Made by a program: the position numbers and the translations under genes. Shown here in pieces: positions 11,371 to 20,439 of a stretch of DNA of 64,000 nt. How positions within the stretch are numbered: the first letter of the stretch is position 1; every line of letters begins with the position of its first letter. The notes beneath the pieces are model-generated. The model saw nothing but the letters and a program-made list of their open reading frames with translations, made no database searches and was not told the origin of the DNA. Source of the DNA: Dryocosmus kuriphilus (Eukaryota > Arthropoda > Insecta > Hymenoptera > Cynipidae); NCBI GenBank assembly GCA_038277395.1, contig CM076194.1, positions 130,915,230-130,979,229 of the forward strand, in the 5' to 3' direction.

Positions 11371-11389
11371 CATTGGGCGCCTGCGCGGG

Positions 11390-11699
11390 TGTGCAGGCCG
11401 CAAATGAAGTTTTAAAAATAGAGCGCATGAAGGTAGGGTGGGTGAACTACTGTGTGAGAAGGAAAATAATGGTGGCACGGTCTTACAAATGCCTTAGTTA
11501 TCACGTCAGTCAAGAATCTGCGAGAGTCCAAACAGGAAGTGTGTCTGTTTTAAGTTTAGAAAGGCAGGAAGCAAGCGCACGATGCCCAGCTCCAACGCAC
11601 AGTGCGTCCTACGTGCGGAAAAAGGTCTATCACCAGAGGAAGGGAAGAACGTACCTGCTACAGGAAAGTGATGAGTTTTTAGAGAATCTCTTGCACTAG
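11390..11699 (+). pseudogene. R1-clade ORF1, C-terminal zinc-knuckle region
   Basis: Frame with YKCLSYHVSQESARVQTG, clearly a degraded CxxC-G-H-x-C knuckle, followed by RCPAPTHSASYV, the usual end of a nucleic-acid-binding Gag-like ORF1. Several cysteines are substituted. Only the C-terminal part is present because the element is 5'-truncated. Confidence 0.7.
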
Positions 11700-11715
11700 G
11701 AACAAGTAACCACCA

Positions 11716-12750
11716 ATGATGATCAGCATTCTACAGGGTAACCTGAACAGGAGCAAAACAGCGAACAACCTGCTGACTAAAATTAATTTTGAAAAGCAGG
11801 CAGATATACTGATACCCAGCCAGCAATATCAAGTTAGAGGCGGTCTGACCTGGTTCAGGGATACTCTTGGAACTGCAGCGATATATATATATGGATGCCA
11901 AACACATTGAAAGTAACCGTGAATGCTCGTGGTCACGGTGAGGCGTACATGTGGGCTTGGAGTGGGCGGACCACGTGTGTGAGCTGCTACTTCAACCCGA
12001 ACGAGCCCATCAAGGACTTTCAGATGAGGTGGAAGGGATGCGAGGAAGCAAAAGCGGTGGACTGGGGCATGACGAAACTATACTCTAGAGCGAAGCGGAT
12101 AATGGATGTGGCGTCCAGAAGAGGACTGATAGTTCTAAATACTGGTGCAGCGACATTTAGACGACCCGGACAGAGAGAGACTACTCCCGACATCTCGCTG
12201 GCGTGGGAAGGCCTGGTAAGGTACATCGAAGACTAGAGGATGATGGATGATTTTACAGGCAGCGATCATCAGTACACCACCTTTGGATTGCATGTGATTC
12301 ATCACATGTGCGCGTCATCGGACCCTTCTTCAGAAAGGTCCGATGACGCGCACCCTTCGGCACATTACATGGAATCTGAAAAAAACTGGATGAGCAATCA
12401 TTTGCAGAGGTGAACACCCACAGCCAGCAAACGGTGGCGACAAGTGACTCCGAATGCATGGTGGAAAACGCTCTGATTTTGCATACGGAAAGCGAGCGAT
12501 GCCGCCATGACATGGCAGTAGGATAGTCGCTACCCGGCGTACTGGTGGTCGGCAGAAATAGCTGAGGTGAGGAAATCCTGCTTCTCTCTACGACGAAAGG
12601 CTCAGAGAGCAAACAAGAAGCCGCCGAAATGGCCCTTAAAGTGGCGGAATTCCTTCAAATGAAGAAACAGCTGCGGAAAATCGTCAAGCGAAGCAAGCGT
12701 ATTGGGTGGATGTCAGTGACAAAGGAGGTGGACGAAAATCCCTGGGGGTT
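11716..12750 (+). pseudogene. R1-clade ORF2, endonuclease region
   Basis: Begins ISILQGNLNRSKTANNLL, the typical N.NR..A..LL start of R1-type AP endonucleases. After a frame change, 11895-12236 carries the later part, with GLIVLNTGAATFRRPGQRET and the TPDISLAW segment. The middle of the domain, including most metal-binding residues, is deleted. A perfect 17-bp hairpin interrupts the frame at 12308-12353. This enzyme would nick the target DNA. Confidence 0.75.
12308..12353 (+). repeat. Perfect 17-bp hairpin with 12-nt loop
   Basis: Arms 'gtgcgcgtcatcggacc' and 'ggtccgatgacgcgcac' separated by 12 nt. Probably a local inverted duplication made during or after insertion; it lies in the LINE ORF2 remnant. 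Confidence 0.9.
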
Positions 12751-12789
12751 AGGCTATAAAATATTCACCCGAAAATGAGGGGCAACAAC

Positions 12790-13792
12790 ACCACGTTTTA
12801 AGGATGATGCGGAGACGATTCGAAACATCGTGGACGCATTCTTCCCAACAACCGAACTGGAACACGAGGACGCAGGAGAGTATATCATCATGGACATTCC
12901 ACTGTTTGACGCAGGAGAAATCCGGCTAGCCTTGAGCTTGCTGCAAAACAATGAGGCGCCGGATCCGTACGGCATTCCAGGAGAGGTACTGAAAGCAGTG
13001 GAATGGCATATCCTGCAACTGCTCTTAGATTTGTACAATAGCTGTCTAAAAGACGGAAGTTTACCCACGAGATGGAAAGAACAGAGGCTGGTGCTGGTAA
13101 GTAAAAACAAGGGCGAATCGGGCTTTCCGTCATCCTACAGGCCTTTGTGCATGTTGGATACAGCCAGAAAGATCCTGGAAAATCTCCTAAAACCTCGCCT
13201 GCTTTTAGTAGGTCAGGCGGCTGCTGATCTCTGCAATCAACAGTTTGGGTTTAGAAAAAAGCGTAGCACAGCGACGGCTGTCCATTGCGTAGCGGAAACC
13301 GGTATGTCAGCGAGACAGGGGAACCACCACTCACGATCAGCTGTACTTCTGGTTACGCTAGATGTAAAGAACGCCTACAACACGACTAAATGGAAGGATA
13401 TCATTTATGCACTTCAACATACTTTTCAAGTGCCGCCGTATCTCCTCCGGATGGTAAGCAATTACCTGAAAGGCAGGGTGCTGCTGAATGGCATTCATGA
13501 CGGTCCTCGCAGAAGAGAAGTAACAGCAGGAGCTGCACAGATATTTATTCTAAATCCAGACCTCTGGAATATTTACTACGGGAGCATCCTCCGATTGGAT
13601 TTACCAAATGATACAAATTTGATAGGATATGCAGACGATATCGCGGCAACCATCGTGGCACGGAGAATTGAAAAAAGCGCGAGGGAAGCTCAACGATGTC
13701 ATGTACTGGGTGCGCCGCTCGGTGAAACAGCACGACCAGAGCATGACCCTACAGAAGACAGAGATAGTCATCCTTACGACCAAGAAGATTGA
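12790..13792 (+). pseudogene. R1-clade ORF2, reverse transcriptase domain
   Basis: About 320 open codons. RT blocks in order: EAPDPYGIPGEVLK, RWKEQRLVLVSKNKGE, SSYRPLCMLDTARKILENLL, FGFRKKRSTATAV, LLVTLDVKNAYNTTKW (motif A Asp), a degraded AQG.ILGPDLWN block, and the catalytic IGYADDIAATIV. Motif A and YADD are intact, but the frame breaks downstream, so no functional protein remains. Confidence 0.88.
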
Positions 13793-13871
13793 CAATTACT
13801 TCCAGCTACAAGTGGGAGGTGAGAAGGTACAGAAGCAAAAAGTAAAAACATCTCGTTATCCATTTAGATAC

Positions 13872-14098
13872 TGTTATATATTGAAACAACAATTATTCAC
13901 TATTGGGCGTGATGGATAGCAATAAATATAAGTCAGACAATTAATTAGTAATTACAGGTTTATTATAATATAAATGCTTGTGCTTTACGACAGTGCCGGA
14001 GTATAAGTTTCCTCAACCGGCGTCAGCACGTAACTGACTATACATACCAGCGCCTTACATAAATGTGTCAACACTACTGTTCGTGCTGCTTGATTACA
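13872..14098. mobile_element. Possible solo LTR inside the R1-clade LINE
   Basis: The ORF2 reading is interrupted by about 230-280 bp of unrelated DNA starting TGTTATATATTG and ending GATTACA, flanked by 'gatac' and 'catac'. It contains an AATAAA signal. TG...CA ends with a near-perfect 5-bp flanking repeat suggest a solo LTR, but the boundaries are approximate. Confidence 0.4.
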
Positions 14099-14103
14099 CA
14101 TAC

Positions 14104-14910
14104 ACTATCAGTGATGAATACATCACAGAAACAAAGCTCACCTTTTAGGAGCAAATAAAGAAAGCGGCTAACAAGGCGGCCTTAGTTACGACGGATCTGA
14201 GCAGACTGATAGCAAATGCAGACGGCCTAAACTGAGCAAACGCCGGCTACTAATGTCGGTGACAACGTCTATCCTGTTATACGACGCCGAAATATGGGCT
14301 GTTGCCCTCAGGGTAGACAAGTACTGAATACGCATAGCTAGAGTTCAGCGTATAAAACACACAGAGAGTTAGCTGCTCCTACCATACGGTGTCAGAAACC
14401 GCGGTCTCGGTAATCGCAGGAATAATCCCTATCGATCTATGGCATGGGACAGAAAGGAGATCTTCAAGAAGAAGAACAGTTGGGAAAACGGCACCACAGA
14501 GATGGACGATTAGATTTATAAACAACCTCATAACATGGATTGATCGGAAGCACGGGGAAGCTAACTACTTCCTCACGCAATTCTTATTGCGCCACGGATA
14601 TTTCCAAGCATGCCTGCACAAAGTCGGCAAAGGAAAGAGTCCTATTTGCAGGCACTGCGGTCCATAAAGAGACGATGCGTTTCACACTTTCTTCACCTAT
14701 GGAAGATGGACGGATGAGAGGACGAAACTCGAAGAAGGTATTGGACGAATCGATCCTGAAAATATTGTTACAGAGATAGTCAGTAGCGAGGAGATATGAG
14801 ATGCAGTGGCGAGGTACGTCGAGACAGTGTCCAGCTAAAAGAAGAGAAAAAAGAAGCTCGAAGTTACTAACAGCATGAGAAATCCAGACGTAACAAGCCA
14901 ATAGGGTCCC
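14104..14910 (+). pseudogene. R1-clade ORF2, C-terminal region
   Basis: Resumes the protein after the interruption (KLTF then EQIKKAANKAA and VTTDLSRLIANADG), continues with LRHGYFQACLHKVGKGKS and a CRHCG...DAFHTFF zinc-knuckle-like block, then decays. Several stops. This C-terminal CCHC is usual in R1-clade ORF2. Confidence 0.75.
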
Positions 14911-15115
14911 TTGATGGGACATAAAACGACACCACCCTGAAATAATGTGAAAGCGGCTTTCGGAATGTATTCTTTCAAGAAGAAAAGGGAGCTGGTTTTA
15001 GTGGGTAGGCCTAATCTGTTAACTCCCCTCCCTGCTCGCCAGGGATCTCAATTGTGCGATACCCGCGATGCACCGGGCGCGGAGATGTCTAACATGGAAG
15101 CCCACACGCCGTGAA

Positions 15116-16110
15116 TTAATGCATTTCCTCCTGCCTTCCCAAAAAAATTTCTTTTCCCAAATTGAATGCGTCATATTTTTCTTTGGTCTCGCTAACGTTA
15201 CAAAGTCTCTTGCCATCTACGTCATAAGGACCGTCGGATGTGATCTTGAACCCAACATCAGGAGATCGACGGCTTGCTATAGCGGTTAGATCCAGGTGAC
15301 GTCCAAACACGTTGATAGTCATTGCGATACTGATGATACTGTTATGAGTACGCTTCCAATATATGATTCCAGCTGCCTGTAGTTCCTCATTTATAGACAT
15401 GATTTCATTGTTGTGACTTGGGCTGTCTGCTGCCTGTGACGCTAACAGTAGACGAAGATGATCCACTAATTCATTATGGTCGTCCCAGTAGACGTAGTCA
15501 GTATTTACATTTTCTTCTGCTACCGTATACTGTGGTAGAAAACCTCCAATCGTCGAGGACCGTCACGTCTGCGTGACACATTGAACAGTTTTGCTATAAA
15601 GTTCTTGTACATGATATTTCTGCCTTTTCGAACAGATTCAGTTGGGGTGTACCACTTCTTCTTGTGTGTATTTGTATCAAGCACAATTTCTTTATAATTT
15701 CTTAGATCATCAACACTTATATATGATTCTTCAGCAGTCTGTCTGAACAGCGGTTCAAGCAGACCAACGGTTTTTAGATACCGTTTATCTCCAACGTAGA
15801 TATATTTTCGCCCAAAACTGATTGGTTTATCGCTATTCGTAAGAGTCTCATCACTGACCTTGCGAATACCATAAATTATATGCAAGTACTCTTTTCTGTT
15901 TTGATGTATCATCGTGAGAAACAGTAAAGTACAGTTGCATCATCATCTTCAACCATAGTTTCATCCTGCTTTCCTTCTTCAGCATCAGCAGTCATGTAGG
16001 AAGCGTTATCAACCTCCTCCTTTTCAGCTTCTTTCCTCTGCAGATTTAGTTTGCTCAACTTCCTTCTTGATCGAATGATTAGATATGTCAATCAGTTTTT
16101 CCAGTGGCAT
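15116..16110 (-). pseudogene. Polinton DUF8207-like / fibre-like gene
   Basis: Minus strand. The central part reads KPISFGRKYIYVGDKRYLKT, VGLLEPLFRQTAEESYI and KKWYTPTESVRKGRNIMYKN, a block I recognise from uncharacterised proteins of insect Polintons (DUF8207 type). Next come DHLRLLLASQAADSPSHNNE and IMSINEELQAAGIIYW. The end has YDVDGKRLCNVSETKEKYDA, a repeat-like motif of phage- or fibre-like tails. Frame breaks near 15500 and 15910. The stop at 15116-15118 abuts the LINE insertion, and the coiled-coil piece at 11180-11370 may be its true C terminus. It lies just downstream of the ATPase on the same strand. Confidence 0.65.
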
Positions 16111-16119
16111 GACGATTGG

Positions 16120-16900
16120 CTCAAACGTTTCACACATTATCTTTTCAGTAGCTTCTTTACCTATTTTCAGTATTCGAAGTTTACATCAAATCGTCTCACT
16201 GGCTTTTGCGGTTTGACGGAGCACCTCCTTCTCTTTGAGAATCTTTGACATGTTGATGTGTTGATGTCGCTATCTATAATCATATCATTTCCACCGCGTA
16301 ACTTGTATTTATAGAGAGATAAACCAGTCAAAGCCTTTTCGGTACTACCCTCCGCGAGATTACTGTCCTTATCAATGACAACAAGTCCATACTTGTCAGT
16401 CTTCACACGTGCCGAACACTAAGTCTCCAAATTGAGAATGACTCATGCCAGTATTCACGTGATCGTCATACACGTGTCACCAATTCGTTTCATCCTGCTT
16501 GGAAAGTATCAACAGATTGACTTTTTTCTCGCACCAAATGTTTAGGAATTCAAGCGTATGTTCGACATAGGTAAAAACTGTCAACATGATTGTGTCCACC
16601 CATGCAGAAGAAGATTCTAATGTTTTCCTGTTTCTCAAAAGCCATATCAACAAATACAATTATAGAATTTGGCTGAGCTTAACGTGGTGATATATATTAC
16701 TTTGCATGTTTCAGGAATTTGGAGCAGAGGTTGACATTGGCAAATTTCAATCTATTTGAACTGCATGACTGTCATGAGGTTTTAACCTCTTCTTTTTCTT
16801 CTCCTCTGTTTGGATCAGGGTATCAAAGTCATCCACGGGAAGCTTCATAGGTTTTTCCTCGAATTGCATCTTGACTTTGACTGTTTCAAACGGCATAAAT
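16120..16900 (-). pseudogene. Polinton packaging ATPase (FtsK/HerA type), Walker A lost
   Basis: The minus strand begins near 16900 with MPFETVKVKMQFEEKPMKLP and VDDFDTLIQTEEKKKKRLKP, the N-terminal tail of the ATPase. It then jumps to SIIVFVDMAFEKQENIRIFF (Walker B), VDSFYLCRTY and a block with LLILSKQDETN, ending in a degraded VIDKD segment. About 200 bp that should hold the Walker A P-loop are missing between 16700 and 16760. Stops occur near 16490, 16395 and elsewhere. The intact enzyme would pump DNA into a capsid. Confidence 0.75.
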
Positions 16901-16955
16901 ACAGCGCTTTTATAGTTTTCAGGTCAGTTGCGTTCTAACCACCGATCAGTGAAGA

Positions 16956-17340
16956 ATGATTGCGCACCGTAAAACCAATAAAGTGTTACGCAGTCATCGT
17001 CAAATCAACGAACTCTTCAACAACCTACCGATTGAGATACATTTACCTGGCTATCATTACTGCGAACCAGATACTAAGCTAGTCAAGCGGCTTGCTACAG
17101 GTGACCTCGGTATCAAACCTCTAGACGCAGGGTGTAAAGAACGGGATATGCATACTCACGAAATTGTAAGAACTTTGAAGCGAGAAATGCTGCAGATCAT
17201 GTATTAGTCAGTAAAGCGTGGCAGCGGATTTTTGCTACAGACGCTAAATTGGATGAGAAAGCGGCAGCAGTGGCAATAACTAACGTTATGAATGCTAAAG
17301 CGAAACTCGGTATAGGTTAGAACAAGAGATCCAGTTCATA
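16956..17340 (+). pseudogene. Polinton PLA2-like minor capsid domain
   Basis: Plus-strand frame with EIHLPGYHYCEPDTKLVKRL and LGIKPLDAGCKERDMH. The PGY.YCGPGT...NPLD..C..HD layout is that of the parvovirus VP1-type phospholipase A2-like domain also found in Polintons. Here the Gly-Pro-Gly calcium loop is altered (EPD) and the His of the catalytic His-Asp pair is an Arg (RD), so it is inactive. A stop falls at about 17205. It lies divergent from the ATPase and upstream of the 17449-17872 frame, with which it probably formed one protein. Confidence 0.6.
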
Positions 17341-17448
17341 GAGAAAAACTGGTTCACAGAAGAGGAAATCCAGTTCAGAGGAGACGATACATGGTTCAAA
17401 AAAGAGAAACCTCAGTTCAAAGAAGAAATTGATAGGTTTTGAAAGGTT

Positions 17449-17872
17449 GTGAATACAGCTAAGGAATCAATGAGGCGAAGTAGTGATGCAAAAGTCACCA
17501 TCAAGTCTACAATCAGAGGTGCACAGGAAGCTATCAAAGGTGCAGGTAATAAAAATCAAGTGCAAAATTCCACATGTTCTAAAAATACCCGCAAAAGTGA
17601 CTGGTGTTTTGCCACTGATTCCAATATTTTCTGGATTCAGTACACTTGCAGCTCTTAGTGGTGGCGCAGCTCGTGCAGATAAGGCTGCAAACAATGCTAG
17701 CACAGCCAAAGAACAACTGTCAGAGTCTCAAAGTCATAACAAGACAATGGAGGCTATTGATGTAGGAAAAGGTTTATACATAAAACCTTACAGAAAAGGA
17801 CTGGGAGTTCGTATGGAACCCTACCGAGAAGGACAGGGTCTTCGTCTAAGACCAGCGCCAAAAAGCTTGTAG
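17449..17872 (+). pseudogene. Polinton minor capsid-like protein, C-terminal part
   Basis: Frame with KIPHVLKIPAKVTGVLPL, a Gly/Ala-rich hydrophobic stretch (FSGFSTLAALSGGAARAD), a charged helix, and a basic tail with repeated GKGLYIKPYRKGLG-type units. This arrangement resembles basic, membrane-active minor capsid proteins of Polintons and related viruses. A frame change near 17480 links it to the preceding region. The function is inferred from layout only. Confidence 0.5.
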
Positions 17873-17879
17873 TAAAGCT

Positions 17880-18273
17880 ACGTCAGCGTGCACTCATTGA
17901 TACCGATCTGTTGAAGTATGCTAAAGCTATAAAAATTCCACATTTCCGTGGAGTGTTTATACCTAATCAGCTACCAGTGCATGGTGCTCGTCAAACTGAA
18001 TCAGCTGTTGTAAATCTTGATGACAGTCATGGCCCTAGTACCCACTGGGTGACGTACAGAAGGATTGGGAATTATGTTCTATATCTTAACAGTTTCACTA
18101 ATCCTCGTCCACCATTGCATCTTGTTGATTGTCTCCGTGTTGGTAGCATAATAAAGTACAACTATGACAGGTATCAGGAATATGAGAGTGTTGAGTGTGG
18201 ACACTTGTGTTTAAAATTTCTATGTGAACAGCTGTATGTAAGAGACAAATGTTTTCAATATAAGAGTATGTGA
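17880..18273 (+). pseudogene. Polinton adenain-like cysteine protease
   Basis: Frame with IPHFRGVFIPNQLP, a STHWVTYRRIGNYVLYLNSF block (catalytic His and acidic/Asn position), LVDCLRVGSIIKYNYDRYQE and YESVECGHLCLKFL carrying the catalytic Cys. This matches the Ulp1/adenain-like maturation protease of Polintons. The core His and Cys are intact and the frame is open from about 17880 to the TGA at 18271, but the initiation codon is unclear because its first codons overlap the end of the previous gene. It might be nearly complete. Confidence 0.8.
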
Positions 18274-18309
18274 TGAATGATTAGAGATAGTATAGAGAAG
18301 AACACCATC

Positions 18310-18717
18310 ATGGACGAATCATACACACTTTCCATAAAAGTAAACCCTTCTGCGCTAGAGGCAGAGTACTTACCCCCAATCAAACTCTCTCCTTATAAGA
18401 ACAACGCTCTTGTTCTCGTTGAATTTATTACATTCAATGCGATTCCTAACATTGATGCTGGGAAGAATACAATCAAGGTCTGTCAAAGAAAGTTTGTCAT
18501 ACCCACTGGCAGCTACAAGCTTGAAGAAATTGAAAAACATATCCAGAAGGCTCTAGCAAGTGGCGGCATTACAATATACATCAAGCCAAATAAAAAAACA
18601 TTGCGCAGCCGTATAAAGTGCGCTCTACGAGTTGAGTGTAACGCCATAAAAGGAACCTACATCAACGAGCTCAAAGTGGGATATTCCTCATTTCCTTCTG
18701 TTGCAACAAAAAAATGA
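18310..18717 (+). CDS. Polinton penton-like minor capsid protein
   Basis: About 135 codons from the ATG at 18310 with MDESYTLSIKVNPSALEAEY, LPPIKLSPYKNNALVLVEF, KFVIPTGSYKLEEIEKHIQK and IYIKPNKKTLRSRIKC. The pattern (short beta-strand repeats, PPI.L, IPTGSY.LE.I) is that of the single jelly-roll minor capsid protein of Polintons. An upstream in-frame ATG at 18277 is possible; 18310 fits the family start better. It starts 37 nt after the protease stop and overlaps the start of the next frame by 4 nt. No stop is visible inside, but the end may be shortened. Confidence 0.65.
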   Translation: MDESYTLSIKVNPSALEAEYLPPIKLSPYKNNALVLVEFITFNAIPNIDAGKNTIKVCQRKFVIPTGSYKLEEIEKHIQKALASGGITIYIKPNKKTLRSRIKCALRVECNAIKGTYINELKVGYSSFPSVATKK

Positions 18718-19170
18718 GAGAAAGATTAAGCATTCAAGCATCAGTGAGATTTGATGAGTCCATATCCCGCTATAAGTCTCATACACATCAGCCCTATGCC
18801 TCATCATTCAACAACACTGATGAAATCCGTATCGCAGTCCAGCATCAAGATTTGTGTATACTGCCCAGTAACAGTTCACTGCGCGTGTATGGAAGACTGA
18901 GCAGCGATGATGGAGTTAGAGCTGTTATTGCCACACCTTTCGCGAGCAATGCAATTTGCTATCTGTTTGATGAAGTTCGCTATAAATTCAATGGCATTGA
19001 GATTGATCGTTACAAAAATGTCGGTCTCACTAATATCATAAAAGGCTTCGTCTCTCTTACCCCTGGACAAAGTTAACTTATGAAGGAACAGGACGTCCTA
19101 CCAATGCCGTGGGATACTTTGATGCTACAGTACCTCTCGGTATGATCCTTGAATACGTTGAGTGGAGGTT
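18714..19170 (+). pseudogene. Polinton major capsid protein, truncated
   Basis: Starts with an ATG overlapping the preceding stop. Contains HTHQPYASSFNNTDEIRIAV, QHQDLCILPSNSSLRVYGRL and ICYLFDEVRYKFNGIEIDRY, the N-terminal end of the double jelly-roll major capsid protein. After LTPGQS at 19076 the frame shifts and a short piece (VGYFDATVPLGMILEYVE) follows, after which the protein is cut near 19170, next to the purine-rich LINE. Most of the protein (normally several hundred residues) is missing here. Confidence 0.8.
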
Positions 19171-19271
19171 TTTTGTATAAAAAAGATTAAAGGAATGGTG
19201 GGTATTTGTGAGTTAGAGACTGCTTTTGGTGGGCTTGAGGTGAGGCAGTGTGGCAGTGTGGGCTACAGGAT

Positions 19272-19284
19272 GGGGGGGGGGGGG
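19272..19284 (+). repeat. Poly-G tract (13 G)
   Basis: Uninterrupted G run in the 5' region of LINE-A. Confidence 0.95.
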
Positions 19285-19499
19285 ATAGGCTGATACTTGG
19301 TACAATGTTGTGCAAGGTGGGGAATCGCAGATACGTAGGTTACGGTGATCGTGTCAAGCGTAGGAGAAGGGAGGATAAGCCCGGGAATTTTTGAGGCTTT
19401 AAATGGAGAGACTGAGGACGAGGAGGTCTGTTTCACTAGAGAAACTAGTTTAAGAGGAAGAGAGAGGACAGGGGAAGTAGTGAAAATAAAGAAGAAGTA

Positions 19500-20395
19500 G
19501 TTTCGCTAGTTAAACAGCCAAAAAATGTTTAGATCTCCGCCAGCAAAAGAAAGAGATAAGAACAGAAAGAAGGATAATGTCTAGACGGAAGATAAGTAAG
19601 TATATAAAATGAGGAAAATGATTATGGAGGTAATGGTGATACACACGAAAAAAAGCAGGGAGAAAGTGGAGAAGAAAAAAAGCAAGAAATGAAAAGGGAA
19701 ATGGCCGACCTTAGGAAGGAGGTGAGGAAATGAGAAGTAAGGGAAATCTTAGAAAAAAGAATGCAAGGATTAGAACAAAAGCCAGAAAAACAGGAGCAGA
19801 TTAATAAAATATAGAAGAGTTGGAGAATAGGATGGAGAAGATAAAAAAGCCCAAATCGGGACCTTAGAGGGGAAGCGATTGTGAATGCAGATGAAGAAAT
19901 GCTAAGAAAAATAGGAAGAAGAATAGAAGAAAAAGAGAGAGAGGAAAGAAGAAGGAATATAGTGACAAAGGGTTTAAGATTAGAGGGAAAGGAATTTAAA
20001 GAAGGAGTAGAGGAAGAGCTAAGAGGATAAATGCAAAGGTAGAAATAGAAGAAGTAAGAGGATTAGGTGAGGAAGGGGGCAGAGGAGAGCAAATGGTACT
20101 AGTTAAACTAAAAGACAGAGATGATGAGAGGGAAGTGATGACTAAGAGAAGAGCATTATATGGAATCTCGGAGATAATAGAGGATGATTTGACATGGATA
20201 GAAAGGAATATGCAGTATAAATTTAGGAAAATAGCAGAAGAGGAAGGAAAAAAGGGGGAAAAAGCTTGGGTTAAGTGCGGAAGAATACAGATAGATGGTG
20301 TATGGTGGGATTGGGACGAAGAAAGGGAAGAGTTTGTAAAAAGTAAGATTTCAGAGAAAAGAGAGCGAGGGGAGAGGAAGAGAGGAACATAATAG
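19500..20395 (+). pseudogene. LINE-A ORF1
   Basis: A charged, coiled-coil-like first part (many Glu/Lys/Arg; visible 19620-19960 in broken frames), a KGLRLEGKEFKEGVEEEL segment, then an open frame 20093-20392 with VLVKLKDRDDEREVMTKRRA, IEDDLTWIERNMQYKFRKIA and GRIQIDGVWWDWDEEREEF. This resembles the RRM-like and C-terminal parts of ORF1 proteins that bind LINE RNA; LINE-B ORF1 shows the same order. Broken by several stops. Confidence 0.7.
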
Positions 20396-20439
20396 ACAGT
20401 AAGGAGGAGGAAGAGACGAGAAATGAAGAGGCGAAAGAA

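Larger units (their letters stand above)
11373..15112 (+). mobile_element. R1-clade non-LTR retrotransposon, 5'-truncated and decayed
   Basis: Order: end of ORF1 with zinc-knuckle traces, AP endonuclease, reverse transcriptase, a C-terminal CCHC-like segment, and a 3' UTR. The 3' UTR (from about 14925) is homologous to the minus-strand sequence at 62985-63145, sharing 'tcaagaagaaaaggga' and 'ttttagtgggtaggc'. It is inserted in the Polinton's minus-strand gene. Confidence 0.85.
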
